Shown one piece after another: positions 43,160 to 51,401 of a stretch of 64,000 bases of DNA. The notes under the pieces were generated by a model. The model was not told the DNA's origin. It worked only from the letters and a program-made list of their open reading frames with translations, and did not search any database. Source of the DNA: Acidobacteriota bacterium (lineage in GTDB: Bacteria > Acidobacteriota > Vicinamibacteria > Vicinamibacterales > 2-12-FULL-66-21); the NCBI GenBank assembly GCA_016184105.1, contig JACPDI010000040.1, positions 1-64,000 on the forward strand, read 5' to 3'. Within the stretch, counting starts at the first letter, position 1. Each line of letters opens with the position of its first letter. Both the position numbers and the translations under genes were made by a program.

Positions 43160-44227
43160 TCAGCTCTCACGGCTCGCCGCCTCCGCACGGAACAGGCCCA
43201 TCCAGCCAAGCTCCGCAAACTCAGTCTGGTGCGCGTGGAACATGAAGTCGCCCGGATAACGGAACCGCGTCTCCAGGATGGCGCGCTCTCCCTGGCACAG
43301 CATGATCGTGTCGGTGTGATCCGTCGCATCGCGGCGCGTGCCCGTGCGATGGGCGTCGAAGAACATCCCGTGCAGGTGGAAACTGTTGATCAGGTCGAAC
43401 TCCGTCAGGTTGACGAGATACACCCGCACCAGCCCGCCGACACGCACGCGAATCGGCTCGTACATGTAGTGATGCGCCACGGTGTTGACCGCGTACACCT
43501 CGTTGTCGCTGTCGAAGTTCGTGTCGAACCCGTTCATCACCATGATCAATTCGTCGGCTTCCGCGCGCGCATCCTTCGGATCGACGATGAACACCCCGTA
43601 GAGACCCTTGTGGATGTGGCGCTTCAGCGGCACCGCATGGCAGTGATACAAGTGCATGCCGTACGGCTCCGCGTCGAACTCGTACACGAACGATCCACCG
43701 GGCATCACCTGGTGCTCCGGAAGCGAGCCGTCCATCCCGGGGGGGTGCCAGCCGTGGAAGTGGATCGTGTGGGGATGCGATCCCTGGTTCACGAAGCGCA
43801 CGCGCACGCGGTCCCCTTCGGTCGCGCGCAGCGTGGGTCCCGGCACCTGTCCGTTGAAGGTCCACGCGGGAAAGAACACGCCGGGGGCGATTTCGATCTC
43901 GCGGTCCACGGCGAAGATCTCGTACTCGCGAAGCAGCGTGCCGTCCGGCCGGCGCGTTTCGCGATAGAAGTCCGCGCGCCGCTCGGGCGCCAGCTCTGAG
44001 AAATTCCAGGAGCGCAGGTAGGTCGTCGGGTTGAACCCCCCGGCAGCCACGTGTCCCACCGGCCCCATCGCGTGGGCCGCGTGCTCCATGACCGGAACAC
44101 CGAGATTGTGGTCCTGGGCCGACACGCGACGCGCGAGCAGTCCGCTCCCGGCACCGAGCGAGCCGAGCCCCGCGAGCCGGAGCCACGTGCGCCGGGAGAG
44201 ACTTTGCGTTCGTGGGTTCCAAAACAT
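43160..44227 (-). CDS. Two-domain multicopper oxidase
   Basis: 355 residues. A Tat-like leader (SRRTWLRLAGLGSLGAGSGLLARRVSA) is followed by two cupredoxin domains. Domain 1 has HPHTIHFHG and YHCHAVPLKRHIHKGLYG, carrying copper-type 1 Cys and His with type 2/3 histidines. Domain 2 has FHLHGMFF and FMFHAHQTEFAELGWMG, with HxH pairs but no Cys. A type 1 site only in domain 1 is the pattern known as type C two-domain laccase. Trimers of such enzymes oxidise metals, phenols or nitrite. It is divergent from a DtxR regulator and heads a run with ZIP and cupredoxin genes, so a metal oxidase is the leading guess. Confidence 0.9.
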   Translation of the reverse strand: MFWNPRTQSLSRRTWLRLAGLGSLGAGSGLLARRVSAQDHNLGVPVMEHAAHAMGPVGHVAAGGFNPTTYLRSWNFSELAPERRADFYRETRRPDGTLLREYEIFAVDREIEIAPGVFFPAWTFNGQVPGPTLRATEGDRVRVRFVNQGSHPHTIHFHGWHPPGMDGSLPEHQVMPGGSFVYEFDAEPYGMHLYHCHAVPLKRHIHKGLYGVFIVDPKDARAEADELIMVMNGFDTNFDSDNEVYAVNTVAHHYMYEPIRVRVGGLVRVYLVNLTEFDLINSFHLHGMFFDAHRTGTRRDATDHTDTIMLCQGERAILETRFRYPGDFMFHAHQTEFAELGWMGLFRAEAASRES

Positions 44228-44228
44228 A

Positions 44229-44246
44229 ATTTTGATAACTCAAAAT
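44229..44246. promoter_or_regulatory. Palindromic operator between oxidase and DtxR genes
   Basis: ATTTTGATAACTCAAAAT is a perfect palindrome of seven-base arms around TAAC in an AT-rich 27-base gap. It lies one base from the oxidase start and eight from the DtxR start, so one bound dimer would cover both start regions. DtxR/MntR-family operators are known to be AT-rich palindromes of this size. Confidence 0.65.
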
Positions 44247-44254
44247 ATAGTAGT

Positions 44255-45730
44255 ATGCTCATCGTAAGTCAAGTCGAAACGCTTCAAAACGTGGCCGCCA
44301 CAACCTCTTACACCGTCGAGAACTACCTCAAGGCGATTTACCAGGCACAGGTACAGGCGCACGGCGAACGCGTGGCGATGGGCCACCTGGCCGCCGCCCT
44401 TGGCGTCGTCCCCGGCACCGCGACGACGATGGTGAAGGCGCTGGCCGAGTCGGGGCTGGTGGAATACGAGCCGTACGTCGGGGTGCGGCTGACGAGCGCG
44501 GGCGAGAAGCTGGCGGCGCTCGTGTTGCGGCGCCACCGCCTCATCGAGCTGTTCCTCGTGCAGGTGATGGGGATGAGCTGGGCCGAGGTCCACGACGAAG
44601 CCGAACACCTGGAGCACGCCGTGTCCGATCGACTCATCGATCGGATCGACGAGATGCTTGGCCGCCCGAAGGTCGACCCGCATGGCGACCCGATTCCCAA
44701 CGAGGAAGGGCAGCTGGCGGCGCCCCACTACGACAACCTGCTGACGTGCCAGCTGCACGTTCCCATGAGGGTGACCCGGGTGACCGATCAGGACGCGGAC
44801 TTCTTGCGATTCATCGAGAACAGCCAGTTGAAACCGGGAGAGATCGTGCAGATTGAAGATCGCGACGCGGCGGCAGACCGCGTCATGCTGAAGCGGCGAG
44901 ACGACGTGATTGCCATCGGCACGCGCGCGGCGGCCAAGCTGATGGTGCAGACCGCGCTCCTGCTGCTCGTCGTGTTGACCGGCGGCGCCCGCGCGCAGGC
45001 GTCGCCGCCGAACGAAGCCTCGCGGCCGTTCGAGATTCTCGACAACTCGTTTCTCGTCGAAGAAGCGTTCAACCAGGAGGCGGGGATCGTCCAGAACATT
45101 TTCGGCTTCGAGCGGGGCGCGGGCGCGTGGGAGCTGGCGTTCACGCAGGAGTGGCCGGTCGGCTCGCAAACCCACCAGCTCTCGTACACGCTGCCTTTTG
45201 TCGGCGGCGATGGCTCGCAGGGGATCGGTGACGCGCTCCTGAACTATCGCTACCAGGTGTGGACGGAGGACGGCAGCCGTCCGGCATTCGCGCCGCGCGG
45301 GTCGCTCGTGCTGCCCACCGGCGGCCGCGAGCGGGGACTCGACGCGCTCGGCTACCAGGTCAACCTGCCGTTCAGCAAGCAGTTCGACGACGTGTACGTG
45401 CACTGGAACGCCGGCTTCACGTCTTTCCCGGGCGTCGAGGTGGATGGCACCACGGAGCAGGCGACGCTCTTCACGCCCCATCTGAGCGGCAGCCTCATCT
45501 GGCGCGCCCGACCGATGATCCACCCGATGCTCGAGGCCGTCTTCCAATCCGAGGACTCGCCGGCCGGCCGCGCGTCGCTCCTCACGCTGTCGCCCGGCAT
45601 GCGCCTGGGGAAAAACTACGGCGATCACCAGGTGGTGATGGGCCTCGCCCTGCCGGTCACGTTCTACGACGAAGGATCCGACGCCGCGGTGCTCGTGTAT
45701 TTCTCGTACGAATTGCCGTTCAGGCGATAA
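44255..45730 (+). CDS. DtxR/MntR-family regulator fused in frame to outer-membrane protein
   Basis: 491 residues from ATG 44255 in one frame. Residues 1-229 are a metal-dependent regulator: HTH (TVENYLKAIYQ, GTATTMVKALAESGLVEYEPYVGVRLT), metal-binding helix DEAEHLEHAVSDRL, DPHGDPIPN, and a C-terminal FeoA-like SH3 domain ending AIGTRAAAKLM. From Met230 (ATG 44942) the sequence becomes a typical secreted protein: signal peptide VQTALLLLVVLTGGARAQA, then a strand-rich transporter-like barrel (LSYTLPFVGGDGSQGIGDALLNYRYQ, ending FSYELPFRR). No stop lies between. Either the first protein lost its stop, or the second is made by internal initiation at 44942. A functional fusion would be topologically odd. 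Confidence 0.85.
   Translation: MLIVSQVETLQNVAATTSYTVENYLKAIYQAQVQAHGERVAMGHLAAALGVVPGTATTMVKALAESGLVEYEPYVGVRLTSAGEKLAALVLRRHRLIELFLVQVMGMSWAEVHDEAEHLEHAVSDRLIDRIDEMLGRPKVDPHGDPIPNEEGQLAAPHYDNLLTCQLHVPMRVTRVTDQDADFLRFIENSQLKPGEIVQIEDRDAAADRVMLKRRDDVIAIGTRAAAKLMVQTALLLLVVLTGGARAQASPPNEASRPFEILDNSFLVEEAFNQEAGIVQNIFGFERGAGAWELAFTQEWPVGSQTHQLSYTLPFVGGDGSQGIGDALLNYRYQVWTEDGSRPAFAPRGSLVLPTGGRERGLDALGYQVNLPFSKQFDDVYVHWNAGFTSFPGVEVDGTTEQATLFTPHLSGSLIWRARPMIHPMLEAVFQSEDSPAGRASLLTLSPGMRLGKNYGDHQVVMGLALPVTFYDEGSDAAVLVYFSYELPFRR
44942..45730 (+). CDS. Outer-membrane transporter-like protein (alternative start)
   Basis: 262 residues if translated from the internal ATG 44942. An Ala-Gln-Ala cleavage site ends a 20-residue signal, followed by about 240 residues rich in alternating strands ending in aromatic-rich FSYELPF. 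This is as in Phenol_MetA_deg/transporter-type barrels. No convincing ribosome-binding site precedes the ATG (GGCGGCC only). It could be the outer-membrane port of the neighbouring metal system. The same bases are also part of the fused frame starting at 44255. Confidence 0.55.
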   Translation: MVQTALLLLVVLTGGARAQASPPNEASRPFEILDNSFLVEEAFNQEAGIVQNIFGFERGAGAWELAFTQEWPVGSQTHQLSYTLPFVGGDGSQGIGDALLNYRYQVWTEDGSRPAFAPRGSLVLPTGGRERGLDALGYQVNLPFSKQFDDVYVHWNAGFTSFPGVEVDGTTEQATLFTPHLSGSLIWRARPMIHPMLEAVFQSEDSPAGRASLLTLSPGMRLGKNYGDHQVVMGLALPVTFYDEGSDAAVLVYFSYELPFRR

Positions 45731-45757
45731 GGGAGTCGCACGCGATACACTAGATTC

Positions 45758-46162
45758 ATGTACGTCGTCACCAAGCGCATCGATTTCTGTTACGGGCACC
45801 GGCTCCTCGACTACGATGGCGTCTGCAAGCACCCGCACGGCCACAATGCGGTTGTCGAAGTCGAGGTGCGCACGGATCGGCTCGACCGGCGCAACATGGT
45901 CGCCGATTTCAGCGACATCAAGCGGCTCGTGAAAGGCTGGATCGACCGCGAGCTGGATCACAAGATGATCCTGCGCCACGACGACCCGCTGGTGGAGCCG
46001 CTGCAGGCGCTTGGCGAGCCGGTGTATGTCATCGACAGCAATCCCACCGTCGAGCGCATCGCGAGGCTGATTTTCGACCAGGGGCGCTCGCTCGGCCTCG
46101 ACATCGTGACTATCAGGGTGTGGGAAACACCGACCTCACTCGCCACATACACGGGCGGCTAG
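45758..46162 (+). CDS. queD: 6-pyruvoyl-tetrahydropterin synthase/QueD family
   Basis: 134 residues. The zinc site is His14 (FCYGHRL), His27 and His29 (CKHPHGH), with catalytic Cys23. C-terminal NPTVERIARLIFDQGR and VRVWETPTSLATY are typical. It makes 6-carboxytetrahydropterin from dihydroneopterin triphosphate in queuosine synthesis, or the pterin equivalent. The TAG stop overlaps the queC GTG start (TAGTG), which supports the deazapurine role. Confidence 0.9.
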   Translation: MYVVTKRIDFCYGHRLLDYDGVCKHPHGHNAVVEVEVRTDRLDRRNMVADFSDIKRLVKGWIDRELDHKMILRHDDPLVEPLQALGEPVYVIDSNPTVERIARLIFDQGRSLGLDIVTIRVWETPTSLATYTGG

Positions 46163-46833
46163 TGGATACGTCCCTTGTCCTGTGCTCGGCCGGCCTCGAC
46201 AGCGCCGTGCTCGTCGCGCTCGAAGCGCGCGAGCGGCGGGTGCAGCCCGTGTATGTGTCGGTGGGTCTGGCGTGGGAGGCCGCGGAGCGCGCCATGCTGG
46301 ATCGCCTGCTGCCGGCGCTCGCACGCGACACCCGCATCGCGCCCGCCGCGCGGCTCACGGTCGACATGCTCGACGTGTATCCGGCCGCGCACTGGGCGGT
46401 GCGAGGAACGCCCCCCCGGTACGACTCTCCCGACGAAGAGGTCTACCTCGAGGGACGCAACATCGTGCTGCTGTCGAAGGCCGCCGTGTTCGCGGCCCGC
46501 GAGCGCATCACCAGGGTCGCCATCGGGCCGCTGGCCGGCAACCCGTTCCCGGATGCGACGCAGGAATTCTTCGGCGCGATGGCGCGGGCGCTGTCAATCG
46601 GACTCGATCACCCGATCGACGTCGTCGCACCCCTGGCGAGCCTGACGAAGGCTGACGTGATTGGCCTGGGATTGACGCTGAAGGTGCCGCTCGAGCTCAC
46701 CATGTCCTGCATGAACCCGCAGGGGAATCTGCACTGCGGCCGGTGCAGCAAGTGCCGCGAACGGCTCGAGGCATTCCGCGAAGTGGGGGTCGAGGACCCT
46801 GCGCGATACGCGGCTACCAGTTCCGCAGACTGA
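46162..46833 (+). CDS. queC: QueC-like 7-cyano-7-deazaguanine synthase
   Basis: 223 residues from GTG 46162. PP-loop ATPase with a variant loop CSAGLDSAVL (usual SGGxDS), YLEGRNIVLLSKAAVFA, IGPLAGNPFPDATQEFF, and the zinc ligands Cys in MSCMNPQGNLHCGRCSKCRERLEAF. Converts 7-carboxy-7-deazaguanine to preQ0 with ammonia and ATP. QueE is not adjacent. Its end overlaps the convergent DUF4097 gene by 20 bases. Confidence 0.88.
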   Translation: MDTSLVLCSAGLDSAVLVALEARERRVQPVYVSVGLAWEAAERAMLDRLLPALARDTRIAPAARLTVDMLDVYPAAHWAVRGTPPRYDSPDEEVYLEGRNIVLLSKAAVFAARERITRVAIGPLAGNPFPDATQEFFGAMARALSIGLDHPIDVVAPLASLTKADVIGLGLTLKVPLELTMSCMNPQGNLHCGRCSKCRERLEAFREVGVEDPARYAATSSAD

Positions 46834-47704
46834 TCGATCCGTCTCCCGTGCGGATCCGCAGCTGGTGGCCGCCGCCGCCGATCTTTCCGCGCACCCAGCG
46901 CCGGCGGTGCCCGTCCTCGCGCTCGGCCTCCAACTCGAAATCGCTGCGCACGCGGCCGTCGTCGGTCTGCGCGTCCACCTCCGCGGCGAACGGCTCGGGG
47001 AGATAGACCGCCACCGCGCCGTCTTCAGTGATGATGGACCAGCCCGCGGCCATGACGCTGCCGCGATCCGCACGAATCGTGACAGAACCATCGCCGGTCT
47101 TGGCTTTCAGAATGGAGAGGCGTCCCGACACGTTGATGCCGCCGTCGCGCGTGGAGAGCGTCGCCTCGCCGTCAACTTCATCGGCGGTGATGGAGCCGTC
47201 GTGCGTCTCGACGTCGAGGGTGCCCTTCACCTCATCGGCACGCACGCTGCCGTCGCTCGTCCTTAGCTCGATGCGCCCTTCCAGCCGGTCGGCCCGGATC
47301 GAGCCGTCGCCCGAGCGCACCTGGAGGACCACGCGCCGGGGCACCGTGACCGTGAGGCGGGCGGCCGTGCCGATGTGGATGCCGATCCCGACGAAGTTGT
47401 CCCGTCCCGACGGGCGCGTCACGTCCACCTCGATGCGGTTGCCCTGCTGCTCGGCCCGCACCCTGATCGACTTCAGGGCCTCCTCGTCCGGGCCGCGCTT
47501 TTCCACTTCGACGAGCACCTCGTCGCGGTCCCAGGAATGGACCTCGATCGAGCCGTCGAAGGTTGCCACGCGCACTTCCGGTTCCGCGGCAACCTTGAAG
47601 CGCTTCTCCTCGCGCGCGGTGTGCTCCTCGGAATCCACCCGCACCGTGCAGGCGCCGGCCGCCAGGCCAAGCACAACGGTCGCGACAAGGGCAGCGATTC
47701 TCAA
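46814..47704 (-). CDS. DUF4097 beta-helix lipoprotein
   Basis: 296 residues. A lipoprotein signal with lipobox LAAGAC (Cys19). The mature part is a repeated beta-helix: VRSGDGSIRADRLEGRIELRTSDGSVRADEVKG and onward, with units of about 20 residues carrying DGSI/DGSV turns (shown in parts only). DUF4097 proteins are envelope-located and of unknown role, often next to stress or sigma-factor genes. Upstream of its start is a CTCAACTCCTCAAATTC-like tract. Confidence 0.85.
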   Translation of the reverse strand: MRIAALVATVVLGLAAGACTVRVDSEEHTAREEKRFKVAAEPEVRVATFDGSIEVHSWDRDEVLVEVEKRGPDEEALKSIRVRAEQQGNRIEVDVTRPSGRDNFVGIGIHIGTAARLTVTVPRRVVLQVRSGDGSIRADRLEGRIELRTSDGSVRADEVKGTLDVETHDGSITADEVDGEATLSTRDGGINVSGRLSILKAKTGDGSVTIRADRGSVMAAGWSIITEDGAVAVYLPEPFAAEVDAQTDDGRVRSDFELEAEREDGHRRRWVRGKIGGGGHQLRIRTGDGSISLRNW

Positions 47705-47716
47705 GCCCTCAACTCC

Positions 47717-48910
47717 TCAAATTCCTAGACGATCCCCGGCCCACGCAAGTTCACCCCCGACCCAGGTCTGCACGACGTGATACGCCGCGTCGAGGACCAC
47801 CAGGTCCGCCACCGTGCCTGGCGCCAAGACACCGTGGCCGTGGAGCCCCAGCTCGCGGGCCGGGGTCGTGGACGTCATGAGGGCGGCCTCCACGGGGGAC
47901 AGCCCGGCGAGGGTGGTCAGCCGGGCGAACGCGCGGTCCATGGTGAGCACGCTCCCCGCCAGCGTCCCGTCATCGAGCCGTGCGACGTCGGTGACCGTGA
48001 TGGGGCGGCCGCCGAGCGTTGCGCGGGAGCCGGCGGGCATGCCCGAACCGGATGTGCCGTCGGTGATGGCGATCATGCGGGACGCCCCCTTGGCGGCGAT
48101 GGCGGCGCGCATGGCGGCAGGATGCACGTGAACGCCGTCGGCAATGAGCTCGGCGGCCACCTCCTCGCTTTCGAGCACCGCCCCTACGACGCCCGGCTCA
48201 TGGTGCGTCAGCGGCGTCATGCGATTGAACAGGTGGGTCGCGTGGCGGGCGCCTGCGTCGATCCCGGCGCGTGCCTGTTCGTAGGTCGCGCCGGTGTGGC
48301 CGATCGACACGCGGTGGCCGCGCGAGACGAGCGACCGCACGAGGTCGATGGCGCCCTCCAGTTCCGGCGCGAGCGTGACGATGCCCACGTCGGGGCGCGC
48401 GCGGTCGATTTCGTCGAGGATCTCGGCGCCGGTGAACTCGCCTTCGGGGCGGCTGCCGCGCGGCACGCGCAGGCATTCGACCGGCTGCGCCCCCGCGAAG
48501 GCCGGGCTGATGAAGTTGCTCTCGAGGTGCGCCGGCAGGACGCGGGCCCCCCGCCGCGGCCGATTCGCGCGCGCGCGGCCGACAGCGGCAAGCAGGGCGC
48601 GCAGCGTCGCGGGGGCGCACGCGATGCTCGTGGGACAGAACGCCGTCACGCCGAACCGCGGAAGCCGGAGCGACATCCGCTCGACGCCATCCGCCTGCGC
48701 GAGCGCATCACAGCCATCGACGCCGTGCACGTGCACGTCGATGAATCCGGGCACCACGAGGTGTCCGGTCGCGTCGATCGCCACGTCGGCGGTGCTGCCG
48801 CCGCGCGACCCGTCGCGCACGTCCACGATGCGATCCCCTTCGATGACAACGGTGGCCGGCCCGGAGACGCGGTCGGGAAGGACGAGCCCTCCGGCTCGCA
48901 GGAAGATCAC
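47717..48910 (-). CDS. nagA: N-acetylglucosamine-6-phosphate deacetylase
   Basis: 397 residues from GTG 48910, overlapping the ROK stop (GTGA). Amidohydrolase fold: GHLVVPGFIDVHVHGVDG with the HxH-type metal site, HLESNFISPAFAGAQ, VSIGHTGATYEQARAGIDAGARHATHLFNRMTPL and MIAITDGTSGSG with the catalytic Asp. It removes the acetyl group in amino-sugar recycling or chitin use. The frame runs on to 49069 in a shadow of the ROK gene. Confidence 0.92.
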   Translation of the reverse strand: MIFLRAGGLVLPDRVSGPATVVIEGDRIVDVRDGSRGGSTADVAIDATGHLVVPGFIDVHVHGVDGCDALAQADGVERMSLRLPRFGVTAFCPTSIACAPATLRALLAAVGRARANRPRRGARVLPAHLESNFISPAFAGAQPVECLRVPRGSRPEGEFTGAEILDEIDRARPDVGIVTLAPELEGAIDLVRSLVSRGHRVSIGHTGATYEQARAGIDAGARHATHLFNRMTPLTHHEPGVVGAVLESEEVAAELIADGVHVHPAAMRAAIAAKGASRMIAITDGTSGSGMPAGSRATLGGRPITVTDVARLDDGTLAGSVLTMDRAFARLTTLAGLSPVEAALMTSTTPARELGLHGHGVLAPGTVADLVVLDAAYHVVQTWVGGELAWAGDRLGI

Positions 48911-49797
48911 GGCAGTGCAAGCCGCGCGGCGCCGATGGCGGCAGCCTCTTCGGCCAATGTGGAGAATTCGAGGCGGAGCGCCTGGGCGAGCGGCTGCGGC
49001 AGCCGGCGCGCGGCCTCCTGCCGGACCGGATCGCGCAGCAGATCGACCGCGCGGCTCGCCTCGCCGCACAACACCACGACCTCGGGATCGAGCGTGACGA
49101 CGAAGTTGGCGACGGCCATGCCGATGTACTTCGCGGTGTCGCGCACCACGGAAACGGCGACCCCGTCGCCGGCCCGCGCCGCGTCGTACACATGGTCCGC
49201 GGTCATCGCGTCGAGGCTGCCGCCGGCTCGTTCAAGCGCCGCCGAGCGATCGCCGGCCTCGATCCGCCACGCGAGGCGCCGGGCGACGCCGCGCGAGCTG
49301 ACCTCCGCGTCGAGGCACCCGGACCTGCGGTAATCCTGGCGCTCGACAGGATTGAGCGCGAGCCACGCGGCCGACCCGGCCAGGCCGTGCGTGCCGGTGT
49401 AGGGCGCGCCGCCGATCAGCACCCCTGCCGAGATCTGTTCGCCGATGGTGAGGACGACAACGTTTCCGGCGCCGCGCGCCGCGCCGATCCAGGATTCCGC
49501 AATTGCCGCCGCCGTGCCGGCGCCAGCCACGTCCCCCTCGACGCGCACGATTGCCGCCATGGCCCGCACCGCCTCGCGCACCGCTTCGCCGGCCGGATCG
49601 TGCGCGCAGGCGCGCGCCGGCAGTCGGTCGCGCACGCTGGCCTCGACGAGCGCCTGGGCGGCGGCCTTCGCGGCGCGCGGCATCCCGCGGTCCGTCGCGC
49701 GGCGCTCCGCGCGGGCAACCACCCGCCCGTCACGGTCGACGACGACCAGGCGCACGCCATGGGGCAAGATCTCGACGCCGATTGCGCGTGTGGTCAT
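48907..49797 (-). CDS. ROK-family sugar kinase or regulator-like protein
   Basis: 296 residues from ATG 49797, which overlaps the PIN-like stop (ATGA). It has the actin-like fold: GVEILPHGVRLVVVDRDGRVVARAE, VVVLTIGEQISAGVLIGGAPYTGTHGLAGSAAWLAL, and a C-terminal PEVVVLCGEAS segment. The ROK zinc cluster is not clear (only a single SGCLD). With NagA it is likely an N-acetylglucosamine kinase. No HTH is present, so it is the enzyme-only form. Confidence 0.8.
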   Translation of the reverse strand: MTTRAIGVEILPHGVRLVVVDRDGRVVARAERRATDRGMPRAAKAAAQALVEASVRDRLPARACAHDPAGEAVREAVRAMAAIVRVEGDVAGAGTAAAIAESWIGAARGAGNVVVLTIGEQISAGVLIGGAPYTGTHGLAGSAAWLALNPVERQDYRRSGCLDAEVSSRGVARRLAWRIEAGDRSAALERAGGSLDAMTADHVYDAARAGDGVAVSVVRDTAKYIGMAVANFVVTLDPEVVVLCGEASRAVDLLRDPVRQEAARRLPQPLAQALRLEFSTLAEEAAAIGAARLALP

Positions 49798-50225
49798 GTG
49801 CTGGGCTGCTCGGTGGGGGCCTCGGCGCCGTAGTCCCACCGCAGCTTTCTCCCCATCAGCGACGCGGAGATCTCCGTGCGGAACAACGAACGGTCTGCCG
49901 CGGCCAGCAGGACGCGCAGCCGCTCCTCGTCGGGAGCGGACATCACGATCACCCCGCCGCTCTCGGCGGGCGGAAAGCGCTTCGCGTCGAAGTAATCGCG
50001 GTCGAGCGAGAGCAGCGTGCGCCGCAGCTGCCGCGCGAGGCGGTAGTGCTCGGTGTCGCGCGCGCGGCGCAGGTCATCGTGCTCGAGGACGAAAAACACG
50101 TCCCATCCGAGATCGTTGCGCATGAACGAGACGGCGCCCGCCGGCAGGTTCGCGTCCGCGTAGATGCGCGGCTGCGCGGCATGCTCGTGCACGTGCGGGC
50201 CCAGCTCCGACGCCAGTGTGCCCAC
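49794..50225 (-). CDS. PIN-like (DUF5615-type) protein
   Basis: 143 residues from GTG 50225, directly after the stop of the preceding gene. PIN-like acid motifs are YADANLPAGAVSFMRNDLGW, FVLEHDDLRRARD and LSLDRDYFDAKRFPP. The C-terminal half is less defined. DUF5615/PIN-like proteins are predicted nucleases, often toxins with a partner antitoxin; none is next to it here. Its place between deoxyhypusine-synthase-like and sugar-kinase genes is unexplained. Confidence 0.7.
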   Translation of the reverse strand: MGTLASELGPHVHEHAAQPRIYADANLPAGAVSFMRNDLGWDVFFVLEHDDLRRARDTEHYRLARQLRRTLLSLDRDYFDAKRFPPAESGGVIVMSAPDEERLRVLLAAADRSLFRTEISASLMGRKLRWDYGAEAPTEQPST

Positions 50226-51392
50226 TTACCTGTGCCGCTCCAGATTCGGCATGACCTCGGCGGGCTCCGGGGGCGCGCCACGACCGCGCGCCCCCATTGC
50301 CTGTCGTTTGAGATCGGCGACCAGTGCGTCGCGCTTGAGATACAGCTCGCGCCGCGCGCGGCGGCCATGCTCCGAGGCGAGCGCGTACTCGCAGAACAGC
50401 GGAAACGCGATCGTCGAGTCCGCGTACGCGACCACCGTGTCGGGCAGGACGCCGGGATTCACCTTGCCCCAGCTCACCGCCTCGGACGGCGTCGCCCCCG
50501 AGAGCCCGCCCCAGACCACCTGGTCGGTCGTGATCTGGATGAAGTAGTCGTTGCCCCCCTTGGGAATGCCGTAGACCTCCCAGAGCGTCGGCTGCCCCTG
50601 CAGGTAGAAGTTCTTCGGCGAGCCGCCGCCAAGGATGACGCACCCGTTCTTCCTGCCGGCCAGAATGATCGCGCAGACCTCGTTGACGTCGCGGTTCGGA
50701 TCGATCATGAGGGTGCCGTCGTTCATCAGCTCGTGGTAGGCGATGTTCATGCCGATCGAGCTGTCGCCGGGCGACGAGGTGTAGATCGGCACGTGGCACT
50801 TCGCCGCGCGCGCCACCACCGAGTGCTCGTCGCAGCCGGGGAACGTTCGCAGCAGGTCCTGGCCGAGACGGTAGTGCAGCTCGGCGGTTGACATCGCGCC
50901 GGTGAGCTTCTCCCGCAACAGGAAGTCGCGGATGTACTTGTCGGTCTCGAGGAGCACGCCGGCCGGGAACAGCACGTCATAGATGCGGATGATCCCCTGC
51001 TCGTACAGCTCCACGTCGTCGAGGAAGGGGGACCCGCGATGCAGCGTGAAGTTCAGGGCGTAGTGGAGGTCGTGATAGAGGTTCGCGCCCGTACTGATGA
51101 TGAAGTCGACCAGCCCCCGATCCATCAGCTCGATGACGCATCCGCCGAGTCCCGCGGGAGTGAGGGCACCGGCCACCGTCAGACCGATCGTCGTATCGTT
51201 TTCGGGCGCGAGCATCTTCTCGGCGTAAATCTGGCAGGCCTCGGACAGGCGGCCGGCGTTGAACGCCTGGAAGCCGTGGCCGATCAGGTCCCGGACCTCG
51301 CGGCTGCCCTTGGGACGGTAGTACTTGATTGGACGGCCGGTGAGGTAGCGCTGGGGATCTCTGCCCGGCGACCCGGGCGCGCGATGGGGCAT
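50226..51392 (-). CDS. Deoxyhypusine-synthase-family protein
   Basis: 388 residues. Rossmann-like family: VRDLIGHGFQAFNAGRLSEACQIYAEKM, TTIGLTVAGALTPAGLGGCVIELM, DFIISTGANLYHDLHYALN, TSSPGDSSIGMNIAYHEL, and the active-site Lys region PSEAVSWGKVNPG. Bacteria lack hypusinated eIF5A. These relatives are thought to act in polyamine metabolism, for example homospermidine synthesis, or on an unknown protein. First gene of a four-gene run with PIN-like, ROK and nagA. A 46-base direct repeat lies in its leader. Confidence 0.88.
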   Translation of the reverse strand: MPHRAPGSPGRDPQRYLTGRPIKYYRPKGSREVRDLIGHGFQAFNAGRLSEACQIYAEKMLAPENDTTIGLTVAGALTPAGLGGCVIELMDRGLVDFIISTGANLYHDLHYALNFTLHRGSPFLDDVELYEQGIIRIYDVLFPAGVLLETDKYIRDFLLREKLTGAMSTAELHYRLGQDLLRTFPGCDEHSVVARAAKCHVPIYTSSPGDSSIGMNIAYHELMNDGTLMIDPNRDVNEVCAIILAGRKNGCVILGGGSPKNFYLQGQPTLWEVYGIPKGGNDYFIQITTDQVVWGGLSGATPSEAVSWGKVNPGVLPDTVVAYADSTIAFPLFCEYALASEHGRRARRELYLKRDALVADLKRQAMGARGRGAPPEPAEVMPNLERHR

Positions 51393-51401
51393 CTTTTTTG
51401 T

